Source: Hymenopellis radicata (taxonomy: Eukaryota; Basidiomycota; Agaricomycetes; Agaricales; Physalacriaceae). From it: a stretch of 64,000 nucleotides of DNA. Shown piece by piece: positions 31,370 to 43,819 of this stretch (positions are counted from its first letter, which is position 1; each line of letters begins with the position of its first letter). Made by a program: the position numbers and the translations under genes. The stretch lies in NCBI GenBank assembly GCA_015501595.1, contig JADNRX010000183.1, positions 42,973 to 106,972 on the forward strand. The letters run 5' to 3'. The notes beneath the pieces were generated by a model. That model made no database searches. It had not been told where the DNA came from and worked only from the letters and a program-made list of their open reading frames with translations.

Positions 31370-32569
31370 ATTTGACAACGCCTACAATTGATACCCACGA
31401 GATTCAAGGAATGGACAGGCCAACGGACTAAGACGTACGCGGGGGCGGGACGGGGCAGCAGTCTGCGAACCTCTCCGAGTGCTTCCAAAGCTTCCAAAAC
31501 GCGTTACTTGCTTGCGTGGTCTCGCTGACTCTCATTTAAAGCGTTATTCTACTGAGATTTGGAGTAAAAACGCGCGATACCCACCTGCTAATGACCAGCG
31601 CGAGATGAGGGGAAGGAAGAGCAGAACGTTAACGCACGTGGTACAACGTCACCTGCTCTTGACGATCACGAGCCCGATGCGGTTTCCTAATCCAGTCGTC
31701 AAGGCTCTACTCTCCCCAATCAATGTGCAGCGACTTTTCTGTGCATCTAGATCACCAAGTCCGAGACTTGAAGGAAGACATTGACACTCGGCAAATCTTG
31801 GATGACTCAGATGATTAATTCTGTAGCGGAGGAGCCCGTACTACTAAGCACTGGCATTCATGTAAATGCCATCGCCAAGAGCTCCAGCGATACCAGCTAC
31901 ATACAGTCCCAGATCTGAAGGTGAAATCCTGGCCCGCGAGAGGAACGGAAGAGACAAACGTAACGCACGTTACCGCTTGTTAACGTTCTTGATAAAAAGA
32001 GAATTCGAGGACGGCATAGACCATTCGAGCTTATGAAAAGTCAATGAGCACTAGATGGCGGCGGATCAGCCCACGAATACGGAAACACGCTTCAAAGGAC
32101 TTACTGTTTAAACACCGGATACGGATTCCAGTTCAGTTGATTGATATTGGAAGGTGCTCATGTAGAAACTAGAACAGCTATTGCAAGACAGAATTGGTCG
32201 TCTACGTTCTTGCTCTTTAGTTTCATTGAACAACAACGCCTCATCCCTTTCTCAGCCTACAGATCAACATTGCGTCAGTTATATAGCCAATTCTACACAT
32301 TTGCCACCAAGTATATACCAGAAAACCAAAGAAATAAAGAAACGTAAAAACAACTCGACGCATCTAGAGGTGGTATGTGGCACAACAGGTTATATCTAGT
32401 ACGTATAGTATGTATAATAGCTTGAACACGATGGCACGAATAACATTGACAGACTACACGAGGAATAGAATAGCTAATAGATAAAGGATCGTTTCGTTTC
32501 TCTACACCAACAATCAGAACACTACTTGGAAAGAGGAGTTGCAAAGGACTCACGTTGAGAACGCACGCG
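31370..32569. other. Intergenic spanning the inner end of the left arm
   Basis: Bases 31380-31928 still match the right arm (49610-50083 reversed), e.g. TCAAGGCTCTACTCTCC and GACATTGACACTCGGCAA. Beyond 31928 the sequence is single copy and includes the 3' flank of the kinase gene. No gene is supported. Confidence 0.5.
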
Positions 32570-35016
32570 TTAATGAACTTCTTGCCGAGCAATGTCTTCA
32601 ATTCTGTCGCCGTCAACAATCCAACCGTCCTCGTCGACTTCATTCTCCAGCGCCTCCTCCTCATCCGGCTCTTCAAATCGCTGCGAGGAACGCCACACAT
32701 TGACGCGGACACCGTACGGCTCATTCTCTTCCTGCTCATCACGATCCTCCCCATACTCATCCACTCGTCGCCCCAGAGATCCACGACCCGCGCGCGCTTA
32801 CTAGGATCCCGGACCAACAAGCTCTCAACCATCCTCCGGACGCCCGCGGATTTGACCAGCTGCTTCCCCCTCAGCTCTTCCCCATCCACTGCAGCCGCAC
32901 CCTCCGGCCACTTCCACTCCGCCCTCGCAATCCGGATGAGCCACTGCCGCCGCTCGTGACTCCCGCCGTCTCGCCCTGGCCCACCTCTCTTACCTCCCGG
33001 CCCATCCCCAAATGGCAGTGAACGCGACACGAGCTCATACAATGCAACGCCGCATGCCCATGCATCGGTCTCGCGTGCATCATAGCCTCCCTCATCGTCC
33101 TGGGAGTAATCACCCCATTTAGAGTGTCCAGAAGCAACAGAGCTCCGTCCGCCGTTTATGACCAACTCTGGCGCTGCATATGCTTCGCTGCCACAGCGCG
33201 TCGCCAAGAGTGGTTTTGTAGGATCAATAAAGCGTGAGAGTCCAAAATCGGTCAACTGTATAAGCGGAGCTGGCGCGATCGGCAACGGTTCGATAAGCGG
33301 CGTCGTCAATAGAATATCTAGAAGAAAATGTTAGTAAGGCGATACGAGGGGAAGGCAAAGCATACTTTCAAGCTTCACATCGCGGTGCACAAGCCCAACG
33401 CCGTGCATCCATCCAACCGCCCGACAAAGCTCCATCCATATTCTCCGAACCACACTCTCACTCAGATCATCCCAAAGATCCGAGCCCACCAAACCCAGTA
33501 AATCGCCCCCTGGACAATAAGGCAAAACAAGCAAATGATGCGTCCGCGTCGTCAAATGAGAGAGAAGCGGCGTAATGTTGGGATGGGAGATATGCTTGAG
33601 AACCTCAACCTCGCGAACAAAGCTAACACGCATCCTATCTCTTTCCCGTTCCTCTTCCTCGCCTATCCGGCCCTGTGAGCTATTTTCGATCGAGCCGCGC
33701 AAAGTTAACTTTACGGCTACAAGCTTTGGTTTCCCGGTGCGTGACCGCGTCGAACCTGACCGACTGAGTCCTTCGCTGTCTGAAGACTGACTTTTCCAAG
33801 AGATAGAGCAGTTGCGAGATAACGATGCACCTAGATCGTCATCGCCGTCCTTCTCGTCGAGATAGAGACTCCGAACGGAGTTGGCGCTGGATACTCGGTC
33901 CTTCTCAGACTCCATATCTGTGGGAACTCCGAGACCCAAGCCTTGGTACTTCTTTGGAGGTGAAGATGTAGAATTGCTGTGCGGCCGAGTCCCGCTGACG
34001 CCGCCGCGAAGCTTCCGCATAAGGCTAGAGGAACTGCGAGACTCTTTCAGCTTGCCTATACTTTTCTGCTTCAAATCGCGAAGACTGCGCTTAGTTTTGA
34101 AAAGCAGCGGAGTTGAAGATAGGTCTTCGGCGAGCCATACATTAGAGAAGGCACCGGAGCCCAGGGGACGTGATAGAAGCAGCGAGACATCACTATGTTC
34201 ATGCGATGCTGATGATGCTCCATTTGACCAGCTCGAATCGGACGGAGGGAAAAGGGTGGAGGATGAGGAAGACGACGAGAACGTGTCAGACGACGGAGAG
34301 GTAGCCACGGGTGATGAAGGGGTGGGGGTGTGTCCAGGGAGGAAGGAGCGGATGATCATCCCAGGCGCGAGCTCGTACTCGTCGTCTTCATTTCCGTGGC
34401 CGTAATCAGAGCTGTGGCAAGATGACGGCAATACCTCTGCATCTTCTCTGGTCCCCGGCAGAGGCGACGGAGGATACACAGGTGACGCCAACGGCTCAAA
34501 CTTGAAGAGCGGGCAAGTCGGCGGAGCAGGTCCATGCACGAGATTGAGCATCAACGCGGGTGGTCGCGGCGTAGGCTCACTCGACAAGTCGGATGGATAC
34601 TCGGGATACTCCACCGTCGACGGCGTCGGTGTCGAGGTAAAGTGGGTAGGAATGGGGCTGCTGATCCCACCGTCAAGGCACAGCAGATCCAAGTTCAAAA
34701 AGTTGCGCTTGGTCGATATCTTGGGCGTAACCGGGGACGCTGGAGCCGGCAACGAGAAGAAGTCGGCCGTTAACGATCGCGTTGGCTTTTTGGAATTGGA
34801 ATTGGCGGCCGTCTCTGCCTTGGATGAGAAGCTGGGAGCGATAGGGCTGGCGGGGCGCGAAGTGAATGGGGAGCCGAAAAAGGCGTTCGTCTTTGAGGTG
34901 GAGCTGGGAATAGGACTCGCTGGCGCCGGCGACATTGACGGCGAGGGCAACAGCGGGTCGAGATCGGCAAAGGCGTGCCCTCGCGGCAGAGGCGAAGTGA
35001 GCTTGCGTAAAATCAT
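32570..35016 (-). CDS. Ser/Thr protein kinase with long Ser/Pro-rich N-terminus
   Basis: Exons 35016-33366 and 33317-32570, intron 48 nt with branch site TTACTAAC. About 300 residues of Ser/Pro-rich sequence precede a kinase domain with glycine loop LGSGAFSNVWLAED, a roughly 150-residue Ser/Lys insert, then the catalytic-lysine strand LVAVKLT, the HRDVKLENILL loop, DFGLSRF, an APE-type AAPELV and DAWACGVALYELVSRSLPFG. The frame breaks at 32761-32762; adding one G gives an acidic tail starting DEYGEDRDEQEENEPYG and a total of 2400 nt (799 residues). The start MILRKLTSPLPRGHAFADLD is chosen over an upstream in-frame ATG. The closest named kinase is not recognised. Confidence 0.88.
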
Positions 35017-36567
35017 GGTGGTCGTCGTTGTCCAAGCCGATGAACTCGCCTCGCCGTCGATGATGACGGACGAGGAATAAGGTATTCCACGGCACGTGAT
35101 CGGCGTCTTTTTTTGGGCCGTTGCGCGCGGAAGCTGAATCCCTCGCGACGAAGCAGTGGTAACGACTTGCCCGTCCTCTGAGTCTGAATAGAGCCTTAGG
35201 ACAATAGTGGAAAATTCGAGCCAGCATATACTGACTGCCTCAGGCATTTCTCCAGCCAAAGCTCCTGGAGATCTGATTCTCAGGGCTGCGGCGCTATAAC
35301 TTCCGAAGTCTTCCGTGCCAAACGCCACACATCCAGCTCCATCCACTCCTCAGAGGCCGAGTTCTCTGTCACCTCACCGCCCCAAGCCCAGTCATATTAC
35401 CCCAAGCCAAGCTATATTACCCCAACGTAAACGTGTTATTGTCTTATCAGTTATCTACCCTTCGCCAAAAACTAGTCACCGAGGAACGTTCAACGTGTTG
35501 ATCGAGGACGAATATATGTCCCTGCATTTGCTCAACCTTATCTTACATACTACGCCACACTGGATACTTCCATAAGTTTAAGATCTTTAGAGGGCGATAA
35601 GAAATTTGATGCCAGAAATCATTCCATGCCGCAGCTCGAAGTGCTCAAGCTGAAGTTCCACTATTTCAGTGACTTTGACCAAAATGGTGCCACAAAAGTG
35701 CCGTGCCGACACAATTGAATTTAGCACTGATTTCGGCGTCTGGCTGTGGTACAAGTTCAAGTTGGTTTACATCCGTCGTTCAAATTTGATATGGAGCACA
35801 ATTTCATACCGTGAACCGGCCGGCTGTCATCAACAACTGCCAAGTTCCCTCGCCACTGACATCAACTAACCTTGATACCCAGTCACCTCGTCCAATCCAC
35901 GACACTCGTCACCGTCGAAACGCATGATAATATATCCACAACAACCACGCAATCAATCACCCCGTGGGGTAACCGTCTTCCTCTCCAAATTAACGTCCAG
36001 CAACTCCTTCTCTGTGCCATCGAAACCTTCTCCCGCTACCCCAACAGCACTATGTAAGACATCCATCTATCAACGTCAAGCAACGCTAACAATAACGTAT
36101 ACTGGCCAGGTCATTATGCGCCACACACACGTCATCTCCTCGTCATAAACGACAGCGTCGCAAAAATCGAACAATGTATTGGTAGTTGGAGCCCCCGGAG
36201 CCGCCTTTGGTTATTCGTGCTGGTCCGAACGAGGACGATTAGACAAACAATCATTATTATCATTTCTGAAATGCAGTGAATATCGTAAGGCACAATGTAA
36301 TAATAAGGATAGTCTCTATGTGCATGCGTTTTCGGAATCTACCAGCGTGGAATATATGCAGGAGGATGAGCGTGTGTGTAATATAGTACATCGTCGAGGT
36401 GGGATGGGGTCGGGGTGTTACAAAACCAGAGGTCATACAAGATAGTCCGCAGTCAAACAAAACCGTGATTTAAAGAAGAATAAAAACGAAGAGGTGTAGA
36501 GACGCGTGAACGAGAAACTAGAACCATAAGAATAGACCAAAGGAAATAGGTATGCGTGAATCGTCTC
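35017..36567. other. Intergenic between kinase and CBM21 gene
   Basis: About 1.5 kb holding the kinase leader and promoter and the 3' flank of the CBM21 gene. Short ORFs lack splice logic or motifs. A small direct repeat (ATATTACCCCAA ... CCAAGC) lies at about 35393-35425. No gene seen. Confidence 0.4.
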
Positions 36568-38916
36568 CTATGAGAGGCCAGCGGTCTGTTTGAAGTTGGC
36601 TGGCGTAGGCGTCATGGCGCCTGTATCCAGCAAGGGAAGTATTTGTGTGGGCGTCGGGGTCTGCGAGAGACGTTGTATGACAAAGGCAGGCAATCGGGGA
36701 GAGGTGGAAAGAACATCGTCCAAAGAAGACGATCGCGACAGTTCAGGCGAAACTTCCAAGCTGCTATCGCCACCGGTATAAAAACAGTACCTGAGAATCC
36801 GATAAGACAAAGCTGAATAAGACCAAGACAGTTGACATACCGGTTAAGGAATTGATGATAATTCGTGTTTGGTTTATCACCGCTCGCCTTCCATTCTGGT
36901 CCATATTGAACTCAACATCCGTAGGCGAATGCGCCGGCGAGCTATCTTGGTCCGAACTCGAGCCGGGGCTGATAATTGACGGCGTACTCTCGTCACTTCC
37001 CGCTCCTTCCACATCCCTTCCGAACGACAGTGCAAACAGCGGCATGTCGACAGGCGGAAACGAGTACGCCCTCGGTACTGGCGTAGAATCATCCGCTGAC
37101 CTCATCCGCGGCGTACCCGGCGGGGTGCGCTTCACCGTTGCTCCAGCTTGGAAACTCAGATCAAAGTATCCCCGCTGGTGATGCCGCGCTATTGCGAATG
37201 GTCGGTCCTCGGGATCAGCTGGGACGTACGGCGCTGGCCGAAAGGAGTCGTCGTCCAGATCCCGAGGAGAGCCCATGGCCTTGTTGGTCTTGATGGTCAA
37301 GGGTGGCGAGGAAACCTTGGCGGGCCATGGAATGGAGCTAGGAGGCGACGGTGTCGGGGGAACGGCAGAAGGATAAGTGTGGGTGCGTGCACGAGAGATT
37401 GTCGTCGGCGGTGATTTCCAAGAAGACTTGAGCGAAGTACCGATGTCGTATCGAGAAGATAATGTAACTCCTTTCTTCAAATCGTTCAAGTCCGGAGTGG
37501 CCATGGAAGAGACTGAGGCGCTAGAGCGGGTGACGCGCAATGGGGGAAGTGTGATTAACTCTTCTTCGTTCCTCTTCTGCACCATCTTCTCCAACTGAGC
37601 CTTCAAATCCGAAATGTCGCTCCCGAATCACTCCCCGACAGTCTGGCACCAGAAGCCATGGCCCTTCCCGCAATCGGTTTCACTCGAGAGAACTTGGCGA
37701 CATAGTTCCTACCGTTGTTATTATCCCAGATCTCCCGCCCATTTACCGAATATCTCAGTGCCAACACCAACGTCTTCTCCTCGATACGCGCCAACAGGTC
37801 ATTGAGCTTGACTGTAAACGAGAAGATGTCAAATTCGCGGTCGACTGATTCCGCGTACTTGGCAGTGACTTCACTCGTTGTCTGCCATGCATCAAAAGTG
37901 AAGCGCACGGCGAGCCATTTCTGGAAGGCGAGATTGCGAACCCGAACGCGACCAAGGATATGTGTTCCGTCGCCTGATAGTAACAGGCTCTCCATCGCGA
38001 CATCGGCGATACGGTTGACTGTGGCGGGCATATTGATCACGTTCATCACCAACTGTTGTTTGGTCGGCTTATCACCGTAGATGAAGGCGGGGAAATCGCT
38101 GTCGGTGCCGCTAGTATCGTCCGTAGGGCTACCGTCGCGAGATACGGCCAACGGTTTCTGTTCTGCGAGGAAGAGTTTGACGTGTTCGAGCTGGGCATCA
38201 AAGTGCACCGCCTTGGACAGGGTGGGGGTGTTGGGTTCACTTTTGCTGGACATCATACCGGTGAGGACGGAAAGCCCTGGGCGCGGGGTGGACTTTGAGC
38301 CCTTGAGCGAGGATTTGACAAGCTGGCCAGATTTTTTCCTGATCATGGGCGGGGTCTGATGGAGTGGGGCAGACTTTGACGAAGATGGAGCAGGAAGGTG
38401 AGACTCGGAGACGTGCCGTGGTTTTGGACCATCAAGATCCAAGCGCGACGGTGTTCCAGATGGATGAGAAGGTCTCGGGGTGTCGGGCTCGTCTGTTGCC
38501 TCTGCAGGCGGGGGTGGGAGACGGGTCCTCGAATCCTTCTTTGCCCTGGAGAGCGCAAGGGTAGGCGATTCGATGGGGGCTATAAGCGTGGACTTGGGAA
38601 CGCCTAGAATCCTTTTGGGACGAAGAAAGATTTTTGAGGAGCTGGAGCTGGAGCTGCTGGACGACTCCGAGCTGCTAGAGGAGGCTTCTGGGTCTACCTT
38701 GTCTTTGACGTCAGGTGGGGTAGCCCTCTGCACAGTTATCGAGACCGGACTCGCGGTCTGAGTTGGCGAGGGCGTAGTAAAGCCTGACAGCGGCATGCGC
38801 GACGCAGATGCTGAACGCCGCGGAATCAAGGGGAGAGGACTGCCCGCGAGATTGGAATTGCGCGAGAAAGGATGGTCCATCGCTGCCTGGGACTGTGTGG
38901 TAATCGTCGCGATCAT
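36568..38916 (-). CDS. CBM21-domain protein phosphatase 1 targeting subunit (Gac1/PPP1R3-like), two apparent frameshifts
   Basis: Likely directs PP1 to glycogen or glycogen synthase in the cytoplasm. The Ser/Pro-rich N-terminus (MIATITTQSQ, alternative start MDHPFSRN) leads to the PP1-docking RVxF-type motif KAVHF at about residue 236. The CBM21 carbohydrate-binding domain follows: VNRIADVAMESLLL, LGRVRVRNLAFQKWLAVRFT, FDIFSFTV and the signature WDNNNGRNYVAKF. The frame breaks at CCC 37622-37624 (GSDS/GSDISDLKAQLEK) and at about 36844 (NSLNRYCFYTGG across the 50-nt intron 36791-36840). Two added bases give 2301 nt, 766 residues. A Ser/Pro-rich tail ends at FKQTAGLS. Confidence 0.88.
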
Positions 38917-40210
38917 TTACGACCTGGCGTGATTGAGAGAGGTAATGAGGAAAAGAAAAAGGCGGCAAGAGGAGAGACTCACTCGCCCAGCAAATACAGT
39001 AGGAAAACAGGGTGCGGCAAGACAGGAGGGCGATAAGGAGTGGTATCCGCGGATGATATAGTCGAAGCAAGAGGAGCTTGTAATGTAACCCTATGTTAAA
39101 TACAGTTGGCCTTCGTAGATGGTAGCTTGGATACGCACAAGATGACCGGGCGATACGCTAACAGCGGTGTTTGGAGGCGACAATGGGGCCTGTTCTCTCG
39201 GTGGTAGGTAATTAAAGGAAATATACTGGAAATCGGCAAAGAAACAAGTTAGCGCTCGGCGACAAGCAGGGAAGACGCGTACCGTAGTAAAAGTCAAAAA
39301 AAAAATACCCAGGATAGTAGAAAGAAAAGAATGGCTATCCCTGCCGCGTCAGATGATGGACGCCTGTTAATCACAGAGTCCGCCAGAAGATACGGCCAGA
39401 CATGGGTGGGTTCAGGTAAACTCTTTTCTCTCTCCATTTCTATCACCCAAACTAGGCACGCGCACGTGCGATCTATGACGCATTCTCCTCATCATTCTTC
39501 TGTCACCAACCGCGACGACCGCGACGGCCATCAGTTCCCCGTGTCTCGCCGTAATCTACACAACAATGTATCACTGGAGGTCCACCTCTCCATCCTGGCA
39601 ACTGTTCATCTTGATATCCTCCTTGATAGCCCAGCGGCAACGAGTGAGACAGGCGGACCCGCTATCCGAACATTCCGATCCCTAGCCTTTTTCGCGGTCT
39701 CGCTTCAATCTCAGGTGACGCATACTCCTACATCAGGTATTCCCCCAACGGCGAGACCGACCTAGGTTTTCGGTCGAACCTTCCAGCGCGAGTCGCGTGA
39801 CGTCTGCACAGTGACGCGTCGTAAGTAGCCGGTTTGAAACTTTCTGACCAGAGGGTTAACAGAAAGCCGCCTTGGGTAGCCAGAGTTGGACATATTCGCC
39901 ACGTCCAACCTTCACCAACGCGACATAGGTCGACATACGGTGAGCGCGCGCAATTCTCTGGCTGACGCTACTTCGCGCCTGCCGCGTCGTAATTCACGAC
40001 GCGCCCTGTGCAAGGAACTGTATCATATTGGGGTCTTCTCCAGACGATAAACGTGACGCGTAAAAAAGACGCGCAGGAACTGTTTCTTCCACCACCCTAT
40101 TCGAAAGGTCATTCGCCTACGAAACCTACTCCTATCCTCTGCTTTGACACTTCTTTCTTCCAGAAGACGCTCTGAAACGTTCACACTCTGACTCTGACTC
40201 CAACTACTTA

Positions 40211-40418
40211 CTTTTCGTGTCGAACCCTCTCATGCTGATCCTTTCCGCACACCACAAACTCTATATTTTTTTCCTTCGAGAATCCACTAGCGCGCGTAGC
40301 CAGGCCAACTTTCCGCTGCTCCTCTTCACCGGTCATTCTTCCTTCCTTTCGTGTCGAACCCTCTCTCACTGATCCTTTCCGCGCACCACACACTCTGTAT
40401 TTTTTCCTTCGAGAACAA
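40211..40418. repeat. Direct tandem duplication, about 80 bp copies at 126-bp spacing
   Basis: TTTCGTGTCGAACCCTCTC, then TGATCCTTTCCGC(A/G)CACCACA and TTTTTCCTTCGAGAA, occur at about 40215-40285 and again at about 40340-40413. The copies differ by a few substitutions and a shorter T run. Confidence 0.8.
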
Positions 40419-40720
40419 TAATGTCTTACCTCGATGGCTGCACTCAGGAGCAGTGTATGGCCTCATCAGCTTAATTCGATCGCGCTGTGCATGTAACAGA
40501 TCTCTTGCCGCTCCAACATGTGTACCTTGAACATGAGGGACGACCAGGATAAGCCCTGTATCACCGCCGCACATCTGCATACCTAGCAGTGTGTACGCCG
40601 TACTTCCCGCGTGCGGTCGTCTCGGGGCTCCCACCAAATGATGCCACTGACTGCCCGCATTACACTCTCAATCAACACACTGACCGACCGATTCGGATCG
40701 GAAACGACTCTGACCGCCTT

Positions 40721-40918
40721 TTAAGCGCGTTGGCCATCAGGAGAACCCGATTGCCAAATCAAGTGGCCGATACCTAGAATATCCAGCATAATCCACAATA
40801 CCCAGAAGAAGAAGAACGGCATCCCAGCGATTATGAGGGTCGCCGGATTGTGGCTTATCTTGGACAAAACGTCAATAAAACTCCCGGTCAGCTTGAACAT
40901 CAGCCGGCCATTGATCAT
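40721..40918 (-). CDS. Doubtful small membrane-protein ORF
   Basis: 65-residue ATG-initiated frame with one strongly hydrophobic stretch (about residues 29-48, IIAGMPFFFFWVLWIMLDIL). No paralogue, intron or promoter evidence. It could be an exon of an unrecognised gene or chance. Confidence 0.18.
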   Translation of the reverse strand: MINGRLMFKLTGSFIDVLSKISHNPATLIIAGMPFFFFWVLWIMLDILGIGHLIWQSGSPDGQRA

Positions 40919-41737
40919 GGTTGGAGGTGAGTGTTGGATCTCTCTCTGTCTTTTGAGCTCATAATGCGCTTAGAACAGCTTACGAGAGACTCGAGTTCCG
41001 CCATATTAGCGGGATAACCCATTACAAGCTCATATCTGGCTAGCCTTCAGCTACCCAGACTCCAGACTTGTATAGGGTGAATTTTCGATTGTGTTGGGTC
41101 ATCTGACTGCAATTGGGCATTTCCTGATCAGTGACTGGTTGCTACGCATGCCAGAAGACTTGTTTGTTTTAACAAGAGGCCGGCTGACGATCTACATCCG
41201 CGTCGAGGAAGCAAAGAATCAACAAAAACTCAGACACGACACTGTAGATCGGTGCGCCGTTTCTCTCTCGTCTCCTATCTGCCTCGTCCTCACGTACTAC
41301 GTGGCTTCATTAGATTGACAGGCTAATGCTGAATTTCGAAATGGAAAGACGTTACACAGTTGTAAGGTCCGAAGCCTGCTCAAGTATGTCGAGTTTTTCT
41401 TCCACCAACTCCGTTCGAAGCACTATCCCGTGTTCTCATGACAGTCTGTGGGGCATCGGACGTTTTCTAGTAGTACGAGACTCTTTCATTTTGTGTCAGC
41501 GGAGCAAACCGACACTTCTCGAATCTCAGACTCAACGAGGAAAGGTCATCTTCTTGGAGAGCGTAACACAAGTCTTCTCCATGTCCATTGGTTTAGCGCG
41601 TCCCAAAAGTCTCTTGCTTCCCAACCTTGTAAGTATTCACTTCTGCTCTATCTTATTCTCCCCGTGGCCGAGTCCACCCCGAGTCTCGCCCTCACTTTAC
41701 TTGGCCTCTAGTCTAGTCTACCCGGCATCGTGGCACC

Positions 41738-41992
41738 CACCGGTCCGCGCCATTGAGTACATTTACCCTGCTTGAAAGTCCCCCCCAATCCCGCTAATCT
41801 CTTGTCAAAAACGACATGCCTTCAAAAACGATGCTCAGTGTCCGCGTCAACAATCGACCGCTCCCACCGGTCCGCGCCATTGAATACCTTTACCCTTCTT
41901 GAAAGTCCTCTCTAATCCCCGCTAATCTCTTGTCAAAAACAGGACAGCCCTTCAAAAACGATGCTCAGTGTCCGCGTCAACAATCGACCGCC
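41738..41992. repeat. Two-copy tandem repeat, 137-bp period
   Basis: CACCGGTCCGCGCCATTGA begins at 41738 and again at 41875. Both are followed by CTTGAAAGTCC, GCTAATCTCTTGTCAAAAAC, TTCAAAAACGATGCTCAGTG and TCCGCGTCAACAATCGACCG. The few differences between copies indicate a recent duplication. Confidence 0.88.
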
Positions 41993-43819
41993 CGCTGTAC
42001 GTCCAGGCGCTGCTAGAGCGCTGAAATGAATCAAGTAAACACAAGAATACATCTCTTATCCGTCCGGGATTTCCATCACTGCGAGCACTTGAGGGTCGTC
42101 CTACAACGAGTACCCACGTTCTCGTTAGATGTCGGCACTCGCGCACCCTGTGCTTGGAGTTCAACCCCTCATGTGATCAGCAGTACTTGGCAGTATTCTG
42201 ATTTAATCGCGATAACGAAACACGAATCACTGGCACTAGTACGCCTCCGCGATAGGAAACGCGTGGTCCCAGTCGAATACGCGTCTCCTTTCCCTGCAGC
42301 GCTGGTCCTGAAACGTTCGTGGCGCGCCTGTGTCTCTCTTCGCGTGTGCCATGTGGGTCAGCTCGTGGGAATGCCGCTGTGATGGATCTACCGTTGGGAA
42401 GCGTGCTATTTATTTCAGTGGGTGTCGTGTGCACGCCACCGGGCTCTGTAATTCTTGGGCGCGTCTGCAAATATAGGTAGAGCAATGGTAAATTAATACT
42501 CAGCAGCCGAACTTCCCCTGCGAAGGCGGAGGGTTACTTTTAGATAAGAGTTCAGATTTACCTAGGACCTTCAAGGGCTCTATTGAAAGCGCGGGATCGT
42601 CGGGGCGATTCTGCGTACACTTTACAATCAGTTCAAGCGCTATCTACTCAGTAAGTGTAAACGATCACTTGTACCATATGGCCCATGTACACCTGTGGAA
42701 CATAGGAATGCATGGGAAACGCAGGAGTTAGAACTGCCCGCCAATTTCGCGTATCTATACTTACTACTGTATTGGTGCGCGATCCTTTTGAATACCGGAA
42801 CTAATATTCTCACTGAATGAATGAGAAGCGAGCGTCAAGGCAGTTCATCTCGGCTCGCGCTAGTTTCGCGGGTCCTTCATAGTGCCGTTGTCTCGATATA
42901 CACTGTTCTCTCTCGAAAGGGAACACCTCAGGTGTTCAGGATGCATCTCTCTTCGTCCTATAGAACTGTCCCATCAATGAACGTGGTCACTTCTTCGCAG
43001 GAGAGTCTCTGCCGGTAATCAGAGGATTCTGAACATCTCTTGAACGCGAAACCCTCGTAACAGCTTCGAGTAGCTCTCCCTTTGAAGAGATAGCCACGCC
43101 CCAGTTTACCCATCCCGCTGACCTAAAAATCGATCCACATGATCAGCTATCTGATAGTATCAACAAAGGATAAAGGGTCCCCAAAGCTATAAGCGATATC
43201 TTACGGTATATCACGTCTTCTCGAGTTGAAGTGCACTGCGTCCTGGAACTAGTATAGACTTGACGAAATCCCTTCTACAATTAGCGCAAACGCCTCGTTC
43301 CTGGACAAAAGAAGCACCAAGCAATAGCCGTGTTTAATGGTAACAGTGTCGAATGGGGATTTCTGGTGTCGAAGGCAGTTAAACAAGCGATAGAAGATCA
43401 GGTGATCGTAGGTCTTCCTGATCGGTCCCAATGGATTGAGCCAACGAAAAGACGGATTCAACAAGACGATTGCTCAATGCTAGCTATAGATACAGTAATA
43501 TGCTATTAATGACTTTATGATAACGGATGTAAAACAATACAATATACACACATGACAAGGATATTTCCCGCCACACCTAGAACTCGTTGCGGCATTTCGT
43601 GAACAGGTTACCTACCTGCGCTTTAGGTATGTACATTGGAAAAGAACGGAACATGAAACCTCTCAAGAGGCAAGATCATCCCGACATCACCGCGGATCTA
43701 CTGATGTCGCTACACACACAGTCGCCCGAATGCCCGAGTTGGCCAAAGTGCCCCCAGTCTATACAGTACACCTGGTCCTGGCGCACGTCGCGGTCGGCGG
43801 AATCGCTGCAGCGGAGGTA

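Larger units (their letters stand above)
16634..31928. repeat. Left arm of a large inverted duplication
   Basis: Matches the right arm 49610-64000 in reverse orientation gene by gene. Paired coordinates sum to about 80634 near F-box0, 80664 across ALDH and F-box3, and about 81500 across F-box1 and F-box2; the jump equals the P450 deletion on the right. The inner edge is near GGTGAAATC at 31920-31928. The outer edge cannot be placed because the right arm runs off the window; 16634 is only the position matching base 64000. Confidence 0.9.
38917..43819. other. 5 kb gene-poor region with tandem repeats
   Basis: No convincing gene. The start is probably the CBM21 promoter and 5' leader (a minus-strand GTGAGT donor near 38983). 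Open frames at 39331-39765, 41326-41775, 42026-42382 and 43587-44150 have no splice context or family motif. Two local tandem duplications are listed separately. Confidence 0.5.

Noticed and set aside
35017..35346. In-frame 110-residue extension of the kinase N-terminus
   Set aside because: No low-complexity or domain continuity, and it lies in promoter-like sequence; MILRKLTSPL fits a normal start.
39331..39765. 144-residue ORF on plus
   Set aside because: No recognisable motif, paralogue or splice pattern; isolated in a gene-poor region.
40089..40100. CCACCACCCTA resembling the end of the hAT-like MITE
   Set aside because: No partner terminal repeat and no 8-bp target duplication nearby.
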